Shown: positions 1-6,482, numbered from the stretch's first letter. The stretch: DNA of 17,006 nucleotides from an uncultured Caulobacteraceae bacterium (GCA_937967425.1 CALBST010000390.1:1-17006), one strand, 5' to 3'. The notes: a model not told the origin generated them from the letters alone. Made by a program: numbers and translations.

Positions 1-563
1 GGCTCCGCATATTCCTTCGACTGATTGATGCCCCACAGATAGCCAGTCACCGCCAGCAAGCAGAAGAGGTTATAGCCCCAAAGCACGAAGAGCGGACTCA
101 GGTGGCCAGCCAAGCGGACGCGGCACGTGCGCTGCACGACATAAAACGAAGTGGCGATCAGCGCATTGCCGCCAAAACCGAAGATCACGCCCGTCGTATG
201 CACAGGGCGCAACCGACCGAAGCTCGCCCAAGGCTCGGCGAATGTAAGGTCAGGATCGACCAGCAGCCACGCGACCCAGTCGCCGACGAACATGGCGAGC
301 ACGGCCCAGATCATGGCGAGGATAATGCCGGCTTTGACGGGAGCGTCGTAATAACTTCCTGACCGGTCCGCGGCCGGCTCCGGTTCATGGAAGCGCGTGA
401 GCACGGTAAAGGCGCTGATCAGGGCGACGCCCAGGACAAGCCAACCATGTGCGGCGATCTGATCGGCCCCGGCGAAACCGGCGACAAACAGCCCAACGAA
501 GGCGACAAGCGCCAGAAAGATCAACGCGGCCTGGCGTTGGCCGCTGCTTAGCTCGCTCAACAT
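1..563 (-). CDS. ccoN: cbb3-type cytochrome c oxidase subunit I, 5' part (runs off left edge)
   Basis: Catalytic heme/copper subunit of the high-affinity cbb3 terminal oxidase in the inner membrane, which passes electrons from cytochrome c to oxygen. The window holds the first 187 codons; the rest lies beyond base 1. Residues 1-70 form two hydrophobic segments. The conserved core starts at YYDAPVKAG (71-79), followed by SFGRLRPVHTTGVIFGFGGN (114-133), where His122 matches a low-spin heme ligand of the family, then SFYVVQRTCR and GINQSKEYAE, all classic CcoN signatures. The ATG at 563 is preceded by a purine-rich GGAGAAGCGGGCAGGG. It is the last visible gene of a same-strand series nsrR-globin-ric-ccoN, after a 156-base gap, so it may have its own promoter. 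Making an NO-sensitive but high-affinity oxidase next to NO-defence genes is biologically sensible. Identity is very secure. Confidence 0.95.
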   Translation of the reverse strand, partial: MLSELSSGQRQAALIFLALVAFVGLFVAGFAGADQIAAHGWLVLGVALISAFTVLTRFHEPEPAADRSGSYYDAPVKAGIILAMIWAVLAMFVGDWVAWLLVDPDLTFAEPWASFGRLRPVHTTGVIFGFGGNALIATSFYVVQRTCRVRLAGHLSPLFVLWGYNLFCLLAVTGYLWGINQSKEYAE

Positions 564-719
564 AGCCCTGCCCGCTTCTCCGCAGTCCTGCAGACCGACG
601 CGATGGCGCGACGGCTAACAAATATCTTAAATGCCGCTTTCAAATTGCGTCAACTTGGCGTCAGCGATGATATCTATGCCGTAGTCTCGCCGGCATCGGC
701 CCGCTCTCCTTGCGCGGCG

Positions 720-1433
720 CTAGTCCGGCTTCGCCATACCGGAACAGATCGGCGTTGTGGGAAGCTCCGTTGCGAATTGCGGAAACAGCACGTTGTTTTC
801 AAGGTGAATGTGCTGCATGAGATCGTCAGCGAGTTTCGTCACTCCAGCGTAGAGCGCCCGCCAGCTACTACACGCATCCTCTGGCAACGCTCCATGACGA
901 TAGAGCGCCTCCAGTTCGCGCAGCCGTTGGCCATGATCGTCGTGTTCCAGACGCATGCGCGCGATCGGATGGCCGATCATCGGCTGCGCGCCCATACGCA
1001 TCATCGGAAATAGAACCGCTTCTTCCTTCTGCATGTGTGTTTCGAGTTCAACCGCCATGCGCCCAAGCGCGACGGCCAATCCGAGTGGCGCGTCAGGGTG
1101 GCTGGCGTGGACGCGCTCGACCTTCTGGGCCAATCGAATAAGCTCCGGCAGCTCCCGCCGGTGCGTTTCATGATAGCGCTCCAGAATGCGATCAATCAGC
1201 GCAGCGGCTTCGCGTGGATGATCGCCCGGCGCCGATTGATCCAAACGCTGCAGCTCATCCACGATCTGCTCGAGCGCGACCCCCGGCTCGCGCACGGCGT
1301 CAGCCAACACCACATCGCCGCCGCAACAGAAGTCGAGGCCAAAACGGCGAAATACCGCGGTTGCGCCCGGTAGGCGTGTGGCAATCTCGCCCAGGCGCAT
1401 CGCTTCCAGCGGCCGTGTTGCGACGTCGCTCAT
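720..1433 (-). CDS. ric: Iron-sulfur cluster repair di-iron protein (RIC/ScdA/YtfE family)
   Basis: Repairs Fe-S clusters damaged by nitric oxide or peroxide; the family carries a non-heme di-iron centre in a hemerythrin-like four-helix bundle. The 237-residue product has the N-terminal ScdA domain (about 8-65) with the signature DFCCGG at 34-39, then the hemerythrin-like domain with candidate ligands His88/His91, His133, Glu137/Glu138, His164, His208 and Glu212. The chosen ATG at 1433 overlaps the stop of the upstream globin gene (ATGA), which implies translational coupling. The frame stays open upstream to 1712, but that extension lies inside the globin gene and does not resemble the family. 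The C-terminal tail (about 222-237, with Cys230) is outside the core fold. Cotranscription with a globin and an NsrR-type gene strongly supports an NO-response role. Confidence 0.93.
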   Translation of the reverse strand: MSDVATRPLEAMRLGEIATRLPGATAVFRRFGLDFCCGGDVVLADAVREPGVALEQIVDELQRLDQSAPGDHPREAAALIDRILERYHETHRRELPELIRLAQKVERVHASHPDAPLGLAVALGRMAVELETHMQKEEAVLFPMMRMGAQPMIGHPIARMRLEHDDHGQRLRELEALYRHGALPEDACSSWRALYAGVTKLADDLMQHIHLENNVLFPQFATELPTTPICSGMAKPD

Positions 1434-1906
1434 GAGCCAACCTCCTCCGCTGATGCTACTGACAAGGGCGCGAGCCGTTCTTCGATTTGCAGAGTCAGGC
1501 CGCGGGCGCCGGCAACGCCCAATTCGAGGCTTTCGGCGATGCGCTGCGCACGCTCGACAAACAAGTGCGCCGCTCGCGGACAAACGCGCGACGCTGACGC
1601 TTCGAAGAGCGCGAGCCAACGATCGAAATGACGCGCATCCACAGGCAGCGAGGCGTGCTTGGGCATTGGCCGACCGTGATAGCCGCCGGTGCGCAACATC
1701 ACCGAGCACCAAAACGCGCCCATCAGTTCAAGATGCGGCTCCCAGTCGGTGATGCGCGCGGCGAAGATCGGCCCCAGCAATGGATCGGCGCGAACTTCGG
1801 CGTAGAAGTCGCGCACGAGCGCATCGATTAACGCCGGGTCCACGTCTAGCGCGATCGCCTCGGCGACATAATCCGCTTTGCCGGCTACCGGACGGGGATG
1901 CATCAT
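1430..1906 (-). CDS. Group III truncated hemoglobin
   Basis: A 158-residue 2-on-2 globin of group III, a class linked to NO or oxygen chemistry under low oxygen. Family hallmarks are visible in order: DFYAEVRADPLLGPIF (33-48), WEPHL (55-59), FWCSVMLRTGGYHGRPM (65-81) and the proximal heme ligand His84 in KHASLP, then HFDRWLALF (93-101). Two ATGs stand in tandem at 1906 and 1903; neither has a clear Shine-Dalgarno, and an AT-rich dyad lies directly in front (see the operator at 1908), so the message may have a very short leader. The stop overlaps the start of ric by four bases. Length is slightly above a typical group III globin because of an N-terminal arm of about 15 residues. Confidence 0.92.
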   Translation of the reverse strand: MMHPRPVAGKADYVAEAIALDVDPALIDALVRDFYAEVRADPLLGPIFAARITDWEPHLELMGAFWCSVMLRTGGYHGRPMPKHASLPVDARHFDRWLALFEASASRVCPRAAHLFVERAQRIAESLELGVAGARGLTLQIEERLAPLSVASAEEVGS

Positions 1907-1926
1907 ACTGGCATATTAAATACCAC
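1907..1926 (-). promoter_or_regulatory. Probable NsrR-type operator before the globin-ric operon
   Basis: Read on the minus strand, the bases just before the globin ATG contain GGTATTTAATATGCC, an imperfect AT-rich dyad. It matches the core of the published NsrR consensus (ATTT-n-AAAT flanked by G and C/Y positions), with mismatches in the outer arms. The site is 2-20 bases before the first ATG, where a bound repressor would block transcription. The regulator gene lies immediately upstream. The match is by eye only. Confidence 0.5.
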
Positions 1927-1959
1927 TATTAGAAAAACAAGCGGCGCATCGCCGCGGCC

Positions 1960-2400
1960 TCAGGCCGACAGCAACCGGCGCATCCGCCGCGCCGCCGCCG
2001 CGCTGCCGATAAGATCGCTCAGCGTGTAACCGTCGAGCACGTCGAGGAAGGCCCCGAGCGCCTGACGGAAGGGATCGCGCAGACCGCATGCAGGCGCAAC
2101 GATACAAGTGTTGGTCTCACGGCAGAAACATTCGACAATGTGAAAGTTGTCCTCAGTCGCGCGGACCACGCGGCCCAAATTGATCTCGCGGGCGGGGCGC
2201 GCCAGCCGCACGCCCCCGCCCCGCCCGCGTTGGCTTTCGATGAAGCCTGCTTGCGCCAGCGTCTGCACCACCTTGTTCAGATGGTTGCGCGAGACCCCAT
2301 AGCGGCGCGAGACATCTTCAACCGTGTGGCTTTTATCGGGCTCAAGCGCCAGCAACATGAGCAAGCGCAATGCATAATCGGTGTGCAAGGTCAGACGCAT
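1960..2400 (-). CDS. nsrR: Rrf2-family Fe-S transcriptional regulator, NsrR type
   Basis: NO-sensing repressor of 146 residues. The N-terminal winged helix begins MRLTLHTDYALRLLM, the standard Rrf2 start, and contains the recognition region YGVSRNHLNKVVQTL (34-48) and the wing SQRGRGGGVRLAR (56-68). Cysteines at 91, 93, 99 and 105 sit in VECFCRETNTC and APACGL; three of these would bind the [2Fe-2S] or [4Fe-4S] cluster as in characterised NsrR proteins, and Cys93/99/105 match the spacing known from NsrR. The ATG at 2400 fits the family start; an in-frame ATG at 2430 would add ten residues not expected in the family. It is followed at once by the NO-defence genes, which identifies it as NsrR rather than IscR or RirA. 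Confidence 0.9.
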   Translation of the reverse strand: MRLTLHTDYALRLLMLLALEPDKSHTVEDVSRRYGVSRNHLNKVVQTLAQAGFIESQRGRGGGVRLARPAREINLGRVVRATEDNFHIVECFCRETNTCIVAPACGLRDPFRQALGAFLDVLDGYTLSDLIGSAAAARRMRRLLSA

Positions 2401-2449
2401 CGTGCGTTCCGTTGGTTGGCGAGCGACCATTCGCCGCTCGCTTAAATTG

Positions 2450-2464
2450 AGTATATCAGATACT
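2450..2464. promoter_or_regulatory. Probable Rrf2/NsrR operator in the divergent nsrR promoter
   Basis: AGTATATCAGATACT is a 15-base imperfect inverted repeat: AGTAT and ATACT are perfect five-base arms around a five-base centre. It lies between the nsrR start (2400) and the divergent membrane-protein start (2493), in the most AT-rich part of the gap, so one bound dimer could control both genes and give autoregulation. Binding by NsrR is inferred from position and symmetry. Confidence 0.45.
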
Positions 2465-2492
2465 TTTTTGCCGAAGAAGCGGGAGAGACTTC

Positions 2493-2924
2493 ATGGCCGG
2501 CGCTGTGATCGCCTTGATCTGGCTCGGGATGCTCATAGGCGTCTCGTTTCTGGCCACGCCGATCAAGTTTGTCGTGCAGGATCTTTCCCTGCCGGTGGCG
2601 CTGCAAGTCGGTCAAGCCACATTCGCTGCGTTTGCCAGGATCGAATGGCTGCTGGCGTCGGCGTTAGTCGTGGCCGCGGCGCTGAATTGGCGCTCCCGCC
2701 GGTTCGCGTTGACGCTTTCGCTCTTGGTTGCGCTCGCTGTAATCGCCCAAGCCGTGTGGCTTTTGCCAATCCTTGACGCGCGCGTGGCGGCGATCGTCGC
2801 CGGCGAGACGCCGCCGGCTTCGCCGCACCACGGCTACTACGCAACGCTCGAGGCGCTTAAGGCCCTCTTGCTCGGGCTGATCGCGTTGCTCGGCCTGCGA
2901 ACGCGGCGCGCTCAAGGCCAATAA
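2493..2924 (+). CDS. Uncharacterised four-helix integral membrane protein
   Basis: Product of 143 residues with four predicted membrane helices (about 3-21, 50-66, 71-90 and 121-136) separated by short polar loops, and a basic C-terminal tail (RTRRAQ). The first helix ends in FLATPIKFVV, followed by a loop with DLSLPVALQVGQATFAAFAR. The pattern of a Pro-Lys-Phe after helix one is reminiscent of small DUF4149-like membrane proteins, but I cannot assign a family with certainty. A GGGAGAG Shine-Dalgarno precedes the ATG. It is divergent from nsrR and shares the intergenic dyad, so it probably belongs to the NO regulon. No heme-binding or redox motif is evident, so no function is proposed. Confidence 0.8.
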   Translation: MAGAVIALIWLGMLIGVSFLATPIKFVVQDLSLPVALQVGQATFAAFARIEWLLASALVVAAALNWRSRRFALTLSLLVALAVIAQAVWLLPILDARVAAIVAGETPPASPHHGYYATLEALKALLLGLIALLGLRTRRAQGQ

Positions 2925-2973
2925 TTGTCGGATGTGGCGATGGTCTGCAACTTGACGGCGGTTCGTTCATTAT

Positions 2974-2986
2974 ATAGTTCTCCTAT
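2974..2986. promoter_or_regulatory. Putative MarR operator overlapping the marR promoter
   Basis: ATAGTTCTCCTAT is an inverted repeat ATAG-N5-CTAT ending three bases before the marR ATG. It overlaps a plausible -10 (TATAGT, 2973-2978) with a TTGACG -35 at 2952-2957 and a short 15-base spacer. A close relative, in opposite orientation, lies before the next gene at 3603. The closeness to the ATG and the lack of a Shine-Dalgarno suggest a leaderless or nearly leaderless message that the MarR protein represses itself. Confidence 0.45.
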
Positions 2987-2988
2987 CT

Positions 2989-3561
2989 ATGTTGCCGGAA
3001 CAGCTCTCCCATGGCCTAGCCAGATTGGCCGCGCTCGCCCGTCAGGACGACTGGCGCGCCAGCGAGGTCGAGGGGCTAACGCCAACTCAGGGCGATATTT
3101 TGCGCACGTTGTTTCAAAGGCCGGAGGGTCTGCGCGTGAGCGCGCTTGCGGCGCATCTCAACGTCAGCCAACCCACCGCCAGCGACGCTGCGGCGGCGCT
3201 TGAACGCAAGGGTTTCGTAGAGAAGCACGCCGATCCCGAAGACGGGCGCGCGCTTGTTCTGCGCATGACGCGCAGCGGCCGCGCCCTCGCCCGGCGATGG
3301 CCATTGAGCTTCGGCGCCGTCGTCGAAGCGTTGTCGGACGACGATCAGGCGCATCTACTCGCCATTGTCACTCGCGCCATTTACGACTTGCAGCGCAGCG
3401 GCGCGATCTCGCCCCAGCGCATGTGTCTGAGCTGCCGCTACTTCGCGGCGGATCAACACCGCAACAGCGCGCAGCCCCACCATTGCCGCTTCATCGACGC
3501 TCCGCTTGGAGAAGGCGATCTACGCGTTGATTGCCCGGAACACGAGGAGCTGGCCGCCTAG
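2989..3561 (+). CDS. MarR-family regulator with C-terminal Cys/His metal- or redox-sensing motif
   Basis: A 190-residue winged-helix repressor. Residues about 8-135 are a MarR domain: the DNA-reading helix is in ALAAHLNVSQPTASDAAAAL (52-71) and the wing in KHADPEDGRALVLRMT (79-94), including the usual DxRxxxLxxT pattern. An unusual tail follows: Cys146 and Cys149 (MCLSCRYF), His164-His165-Cys166 and Cys182 with His185 (DCPEHE). Four cysteines in this arrangement could bind zinc or an Fe-S cluster, or form disulfides, making the protein a redox sensor; this is inferred. It leads a plus-strand operon of a CxxC mini-thioredoxin, a lipoprotein and a CPGC redoxin, which fits a redox signal. The ATG at 2989 has no Shine-Dalgarno, and no better in-frame start is evident. 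Confidence 0.88.
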   Translation: MLPEQLSHGLARLAALARQDDWRASEVEGLTPTQGDILRTLFQRPEGLRVSALAAHLNVSQPTASDAAAALERKGFVEKHADPEDGRALVLRMTRSGRALARRWPLSFGAVVEALSDDDQAHLLAIVTRAIYDLQRSGAISPQRMCLSCRYFAADQHRNSAQPHHCRFIDAPLGEGDLRVDCPEHEELAA

Positions 3562-3602
3562 CCCGTCAGTTCTCGATCTATGGTCGACTACATCTAGAAA
3601 AC

Positions 3603-3615
3603 ATAGGAGTACTAA
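3603..3615. promoter_or_regulatory. Second ATAG/CTAA element, before the mini-thioredoxin gene
   Basis: ATAGGAGTACTAA reads TTAGTACTCCTAT on the other strand and shares 11 of 12 bases (TAGTnCTCCTAT) with the element in front of marR at 2975-2986. It includes the AGGAG that serves as Shine-Dalgarno for the gene at 3619, so part of the similarity could come from that constraint. As an operator it would let the MarR protein act at a second promoter inside the operon. Confidence 0.3.
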
Positions 3616-3618
3616 GCA

Positions 3619-3864
3619 ATGAGAGCGAAAGCCATTTTTTATCACGCCGGTTGCAATGTCTGCCTTTCCGCCGAGCGTCAATTCGCGGCCGCGCTTGATC
3701 CGGCGAAGTTCGATGTGGAGGTGGTGAACTTCGCCGATGCTCCGGATCGCATTGGCGAGGCGGAGAGAGCCGGCGTTATCTCGGTCCCCGCCTTCGTCAT
3801 CGGCGGCGCGCCCTTTCACATCAATTATGGCGCGTCGATAAGAGATCTGAAGGGGGCCGTCTGA
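3619..3864 (+). CDS. Mini-thioredoxin / glutaredoxin-like protein (CNVC)
   Basis: An 81-residue thioredoxin-fold protein. The first strand KAIFYHAG leads into the redox motif Cys12-Asn-Val-Cys15 at the start of helix one, and the cis-proline region is GVISVPAFVIGG (about 52-63), as in glutaredoxins and other small thioredoxins. It is shorter than normal thioredoxin (about 105 residues). AGGAG lies nine bases before the ATG. It sits 57 bases after the MarR gene, and its TGA overlaps the next ATG by one base (TGATG), so it is translated with the lipoprotein gene. Likely role: cytoplasmic thiol-disulfide exchange, possibly reducing the MarR cysteines or the downstream redoxin; the partner is inferred only from gene order. 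Confidence 0.85.
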   Translation: MRAKAIFYHAGCNVCLSAERQFAAALDPAKFDVEVVNFADAPDRIGEAERAGVISVPAFVIGGAPFHINYGASIRDLKGAV

Positions 3865-4625
3865 TGCGTTGGCTATTGGTTTCGGCCGCGGCCGTGTCGT
3901 TGGCTGCATGTGCGGACGGACAAGGCCGCATAACCGACCCGCCCTCGCATGAGCACGCCGGGGGCATTGTCGCTGCGCCCTCGCCCGAGACACCGGCGCC
4001 GTTCGACATTGTGCACGCAAGACTTAGCACGGATGGCAACGTGGCGGTGTTTCACATGGCGGTTTCGGGTGCGGCAGGCGAGACGATCCCCACTTCAACC
4101 GGTGAGTTCGCGGGCTCAGAGGTGTTCTCGTATGTCTGGCCGACAACGATCGATCCTTTCGAAGTCGGCTTCGAGCGGGGCGCCGGCATTCTGGCGCTGG
4201 CGGTGACTTCACATCCAGACTTTGACGACACGCCGCTATTCGATGAATCGCGCGACGGCGATCTAAGCAATGACGGAGGCGTTTGGCACATGCATTGGGT
4301 GGTGCTAGGCCCCGATCCGGCGTGCGGCGACGGCGCGCTTAAAGTGATCGACATTCCCGACGGTGCGCAGCCGCGCTTGCCAGCGACCTGGCCGGGGGCG
4401 CCGATCCTGCTCGATAGTCCCGGCTGGCAGCCGATGCTGGACCGTGACACCGTCGAAGTGCGCGTGCCGTTCTCTAACATTGCCATCGTCGAACAAGCTG
4501 GTTTCGACGGCGTGACCGCTGGCCTGCGCATAAACGCCAGCGCGCATTCGCCGCTCTTGTGCGTCGCTGACGTGTTCGATGTCGCTTCGGGCGATCTCAG
4601 TCTGCCGGGCAGAACCAACCAATAA
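3864..4625 (+). CDS. Uncharacterised lipoprotein with a His-rich core motif
   Basis: A 253-residue envelope protein. A signal peptide with a typical lipobox (SLAAC) places the lipid-modified cysteine at residue 16. The mature part starts with a His-containing, proline-rich linker and is otherwise predicted beta-rich and soluble. A distinctive segment, GGVWHMHWVVLGPDPACG (about 137-154), has two closely spaced histidines and a cysteine that could bind a metal, and further on lies the stretch LPATWPGAPILLDSPGWQP (about 172-190). I do not recognise a characterised family. It is translationally coupled to the mini-thioredoxin gene upstream and followed by a CPGC redoxin, so a role in envelope redox or metal stress is likely but unproven. 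Confidence 0.75.
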   Translation: MRWLLVSAAAVSLAACADGQGRITDPPSHEHAGGIVAAPSPETPAPFDIVHARLSTDGNVAVFHMAVSGAAGETIPTSTGEFAGSEVFSYVWPTTIDPFEVGFERGAGILALAVTSHPDFDDTPLFDESRDGDLSNDGGVWHMHWVVLGPDPACGDGALKVIDIPDGAQPRLPATWPGAPILLDSPGWQPMLDRDTVEVRVPFSNIAIVEQAGFDGVTAGLRINASAHSPLLCVADVFDVASGDLSLPGRTNQ

Positions 4626-4695
4626 GGAGGGCGGGTTCCGACGCGAGACTCTTTCCTCCGTGTCGGAATCTGCAAACCTCAAGAGTGGAGAGCAC

Positions 4696-5223
4696 ATGCT
4701 TGACCCGAACCTCGCGCCTGAATGGCGCACAACGCAATGGTTCAACGCACCGGCGCCGTTGAGCCTAACGCAATTGCGAGGCCGAGTCGTCTTCGTCACC
4801 GCCTTCCAGATGCTGTGTCCTGGCTGTGTCAGCCAAGGCCTGCCCCAAGCGCTGCGCGTGCATGAGGCGTTCGGCAAGGACGATGTCGCCGTTGTCGGCT
4901 TGCACACGGTGTTCGAGCATCACGAGGCGATGACGCCGGTGTCGCTCGAAGCGTTTCTGCACGAGTATCGCATTGGTTTTCCGGTCGGCGTCGATGCGCC
5001 CGACACTGCCGGCGGCGCGCCCGCGACCATGCGCGCCTATGCGATGCGCGGAACGCCCACCACGTTGCTGATTGATCGCGAAGGCAGGCTGCGCCGGCAT
5101 GCGTTCGGCCATCTTCCGGATCTGCAGCTTGGCGCCGAACTTATGGCCCTGGTCGGCGAAGGCGCATCGACGGCCCCTGCGGCGCTCGCTAGCGGGGTAT
5201 GCACGCCGTCAGGTTGCTCCTGA
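4696..5223 (+). CDS. Thioredoxin-like redoxin (TlpA/AhpC-TSA superfamily, CPGC)
   Basis: A 175-residue thioredoxin-fold protein without a signal peptide. The strand VVFVTAFQ leads to the active site Cys41-Pro-Gly-Cys44, and the cis-proline loop is RGTPTTLLID with REGRLR following, typical of the redoxin superfamily. The insert VGLHTVFEHHEAMTP carries two adjacent histidines. The last seven residues, CTPSGCS, add a second cysteine pair (Cys169, Cys174), an extension outside the fold that could act as a shuttle or metal site. The ATG at 4696 follows GTGGAGAG at a good distance; the frame is open upstream into the lipoprotein gene, but that extension is not thioredoxin-like. It is the last gene of the MarR operon, after a 70-base gap. 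Confidence 0.85.
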   Translation: MLDPNLAPEWRTTQWFNAPAPLSLTQLRGRVVFVTAFQMLCPGCVSQGLPQALRVHEAFGKDDVAVVGLHTVFEHHEAMTPVSLEAFLHEYRIGFPVGVDAPDTAGGAPATMRAYAMRGTPTTLLIDREGRLRRHAFGHLPDLQLGAELMALVGEGASTAPAALASGVCTPSGCS

Positions 5224-5225
5224 TA

Positions 5226-5264
5226 CGGGCAGGCCGTCAGCAACGGAGGCCCGCTTCCCTTTTC
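5226..5264 (+). terminator. Possible rho-independent terminator of the MarR/redoxin operon
   Basis: Just after the redoxin stop, CGGGC-AGG-CCGT can pair with ACGG-AG-GCCCG (5243-5253) around a five-base loop, giving a GC-rich hairpin with an internal mismatch, followed by CTTCCCTTTTC. The T-run is short and mixed, so termination is plausible rather than certain. It lies where this operon meets the convergent sigma operon. Confidence 0.35.
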
Positions 5265-5500
5265 GGCGCGCCGGACGCCGCTGGTGCGAAGAGCGGGGTG
5301 GGACAAAGCTGCCCTGCTCAACCAGATGGATCATCGGCGGCTTTGAGTTTCTACTGCTTGCCGTCCATGGCCGTCATCTGCTTCACCTTGAAGTCGAAGA
5401 TGGCGCGCCGTCGGCGGAGGTGACGACTTTAGCGTCGGAGAACTGGCCTGCCCGAAGCGTTTCATTCCGGTCGGGGGCGTCATTTTATGGATACGCAACG

Positions 5501-5683
5501 CTACTTCGCAAGCTCGCGTCGCAACGCCGCGATCTCGGCGGCTAGGCTCTCGACCGACAAGCACACCGCCTCCTGGGCGTAGAAGATCGTGTGCGACACG
5601 TCACCGATATTAGCGGAACGCCGCGCCAGTTCGAGATTCTCCGCAACGTCTCGCCCCGGTTGGAGCGCCCTGACGTCGTTCAT
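5501..5683 (-). CDS. Small helical protein of unknown function, behind the ECF sigma gene
   Basis: A 60-residue, probably all-helical soluble protein. Its ATG at 5683 has a strong AGGAG eight bases upstream, and it follows the sigma gene by 29 bases, so it is very probably real and cotranscribed. The core IGDVSHT (26-32), followed by QEA, VESLA and ALRRELA, recurs in a second protein of nearly the same size at 13628-13813, which shows a conserved family rather than a chance frame. The last 20 residues form an amphipathic helix with regular leucines and alanines. It has no zinc-binding HxxxCxxC anti-sigma motif and no membrane segment. Because no other anti-sigma candidate is present, a regulatory role on the sigma factor is possible but is inference only. 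Confidence 0.75.
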   Translation of the reverse strand: MNDVRALQPGRDVAENLELARRSANIGDVSHTIFYAQEAVCLSVESLAAEIAALRRELAK

Positions 5684-5712
5684 AACTTACTCCTTCTCTC
5701 ATCGCCGGCGGG

Positions 5713-6423
5713 TTAGTCCGCTCCGTTGTCCGTTAGATTCACGAGCCGCGCCAGCACGGCTTCGGTGATGCGCTCACAGCGCGGACCGAGGAAGGGGAAA
5801 GCGTCGCCAAGCGTAGCTGCGAAAGAAGTGCTCAGCGCGGCGCGCAGCTGCCGCCGCGCTCGATGCAAACGGGTTTTCACGGTCTCTTCGCGAATATTCA
5901 ACGCCGCTGCGGTCTCGGCCACGCTGCAATCCTCGATGTCGCGCAGGATGAACACCGTGCGAAAGTCATCAGGCAGCTCATCCACCGCTCTCTCGATAAC
6001 GCTCCGGACCTGCATGCGTGCGACGTCCTCTTCGGGGCTGGCGGACGCATCCGCATTAGGGAACATAATGACGTGCGCCCCCATGTTTTGAACCGCCTCC
6101 ACCTCTTCTATGCCGACCTCTTTGCGGCGCTTGCGCAATCGTCCATTGGCTTCGTTGACGACGATGCGCGTCAGCCAGGTGAAGATGCTCGCGTCGCCAC
6201 GGAACTGCGCCAAGCCGGCGAAGGCGCGGACATAGGCCTCCTGCAACACGTCCTCGGCTTCCGCCTCGTCGCGCACTACGCCGCGTGCGACCCTGAACAG
6301 CCGCTGGTTGCCCCGTTGCATGATGGCGCGAAAGGCTCCGCGCTCGCCAGCCCGCGCCCGGCGCACCAGATCCGTCTCCGCCATATTTGCATAATCGGGG
6401 CGTGCGATGTCGTGGGCGGACAT
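5713..6423 (-). CDS. ECF-type RNA polymerase sigma factor
   Basis: A 236-residue alternative sigma factor. Region 2 spans about 35-102, with EDVLQEAYVRAF (57-68) and FRGDASIFTWLTRIVVN (74-90), the -10 reading part. Region 4 spans about 143-195, with ELPDDFRTVFILRDIED and the helix-turn-helix AETAAALNIREETVKTRLHRARRQL (169-193), which reads the -35. About 40 further residues, with LGPRCERITEAVLARL near the end, extend beyond region 4. The ATG at 6423 has AGGAG upstream. A GGGAACCT/CATCAGA promoter lies in front of it, the same type found before six neighbouring genes, so it is probably autoregulated. No anti-sigma with a transmembrane or zinc-finger domain is next to it; a 60-residue protein follows instead. 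Confidence 0.95.
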   Translation of the reverse strand: MSAHDIARPDYANMAETDLVRRARAGERGAFRAIMQRGNQRLFRVARGVVRDEAEAEDVLQEAYVRAFAGLAQFRGDASIFTWLTRIVVNEANGRLRKRRKEVGIEEVEAVQNMGAHVIMFPNADASASPEEDVARMQVRSVIERAVDELPDDFRTVFILRDIEDCSVAETAAALNIREETVKTRLHRARRQLRAALSTSFAATLGDAFPFLGPRCERITEAVLARLVNLTDNGAD

Positions 6424-6447
6424 GGCTGTCTCCTGGTCTACACCCTA

Positions 6448-6476
6448 TCTGATGCGCCAGCGCCAACAAGGTTCCC
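6448..6476 (-). promoter_or_regulatory. ECF promoter of the sigma gene (autoregulation)
   Basis: Minus strand: GGGAACCT, 14 bases, CATCAGA. The last C of CATC is 27 bases before the sigma ATG. It shares both boxes and spacing with the elements at 7156, 7859, 7931, 9531, 10394 and 11288. Confidence 0.72.
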
Positions 6477-6482
6477 GGCCGC

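Noticed and set aside
639..665. Possible FNR/FixK box (TTGACGCAATTTGAAA on the minus strand) upstream of ccoN.
   Set aside because: The right half-site does not match the TTGA-N6-TCAA consensus (two mismatches in one arm), so it is too weak to annotate, although oxygen control of ccoN would be expected.
1434..1712. Upstream open extension of the ric frame (93 extra residues).
   Set aside because: It overlaps the globin gene, does not resemble the family, and the ATG at 1433 gives the exact ScdA-type N-terminus with an ATGA overlap.
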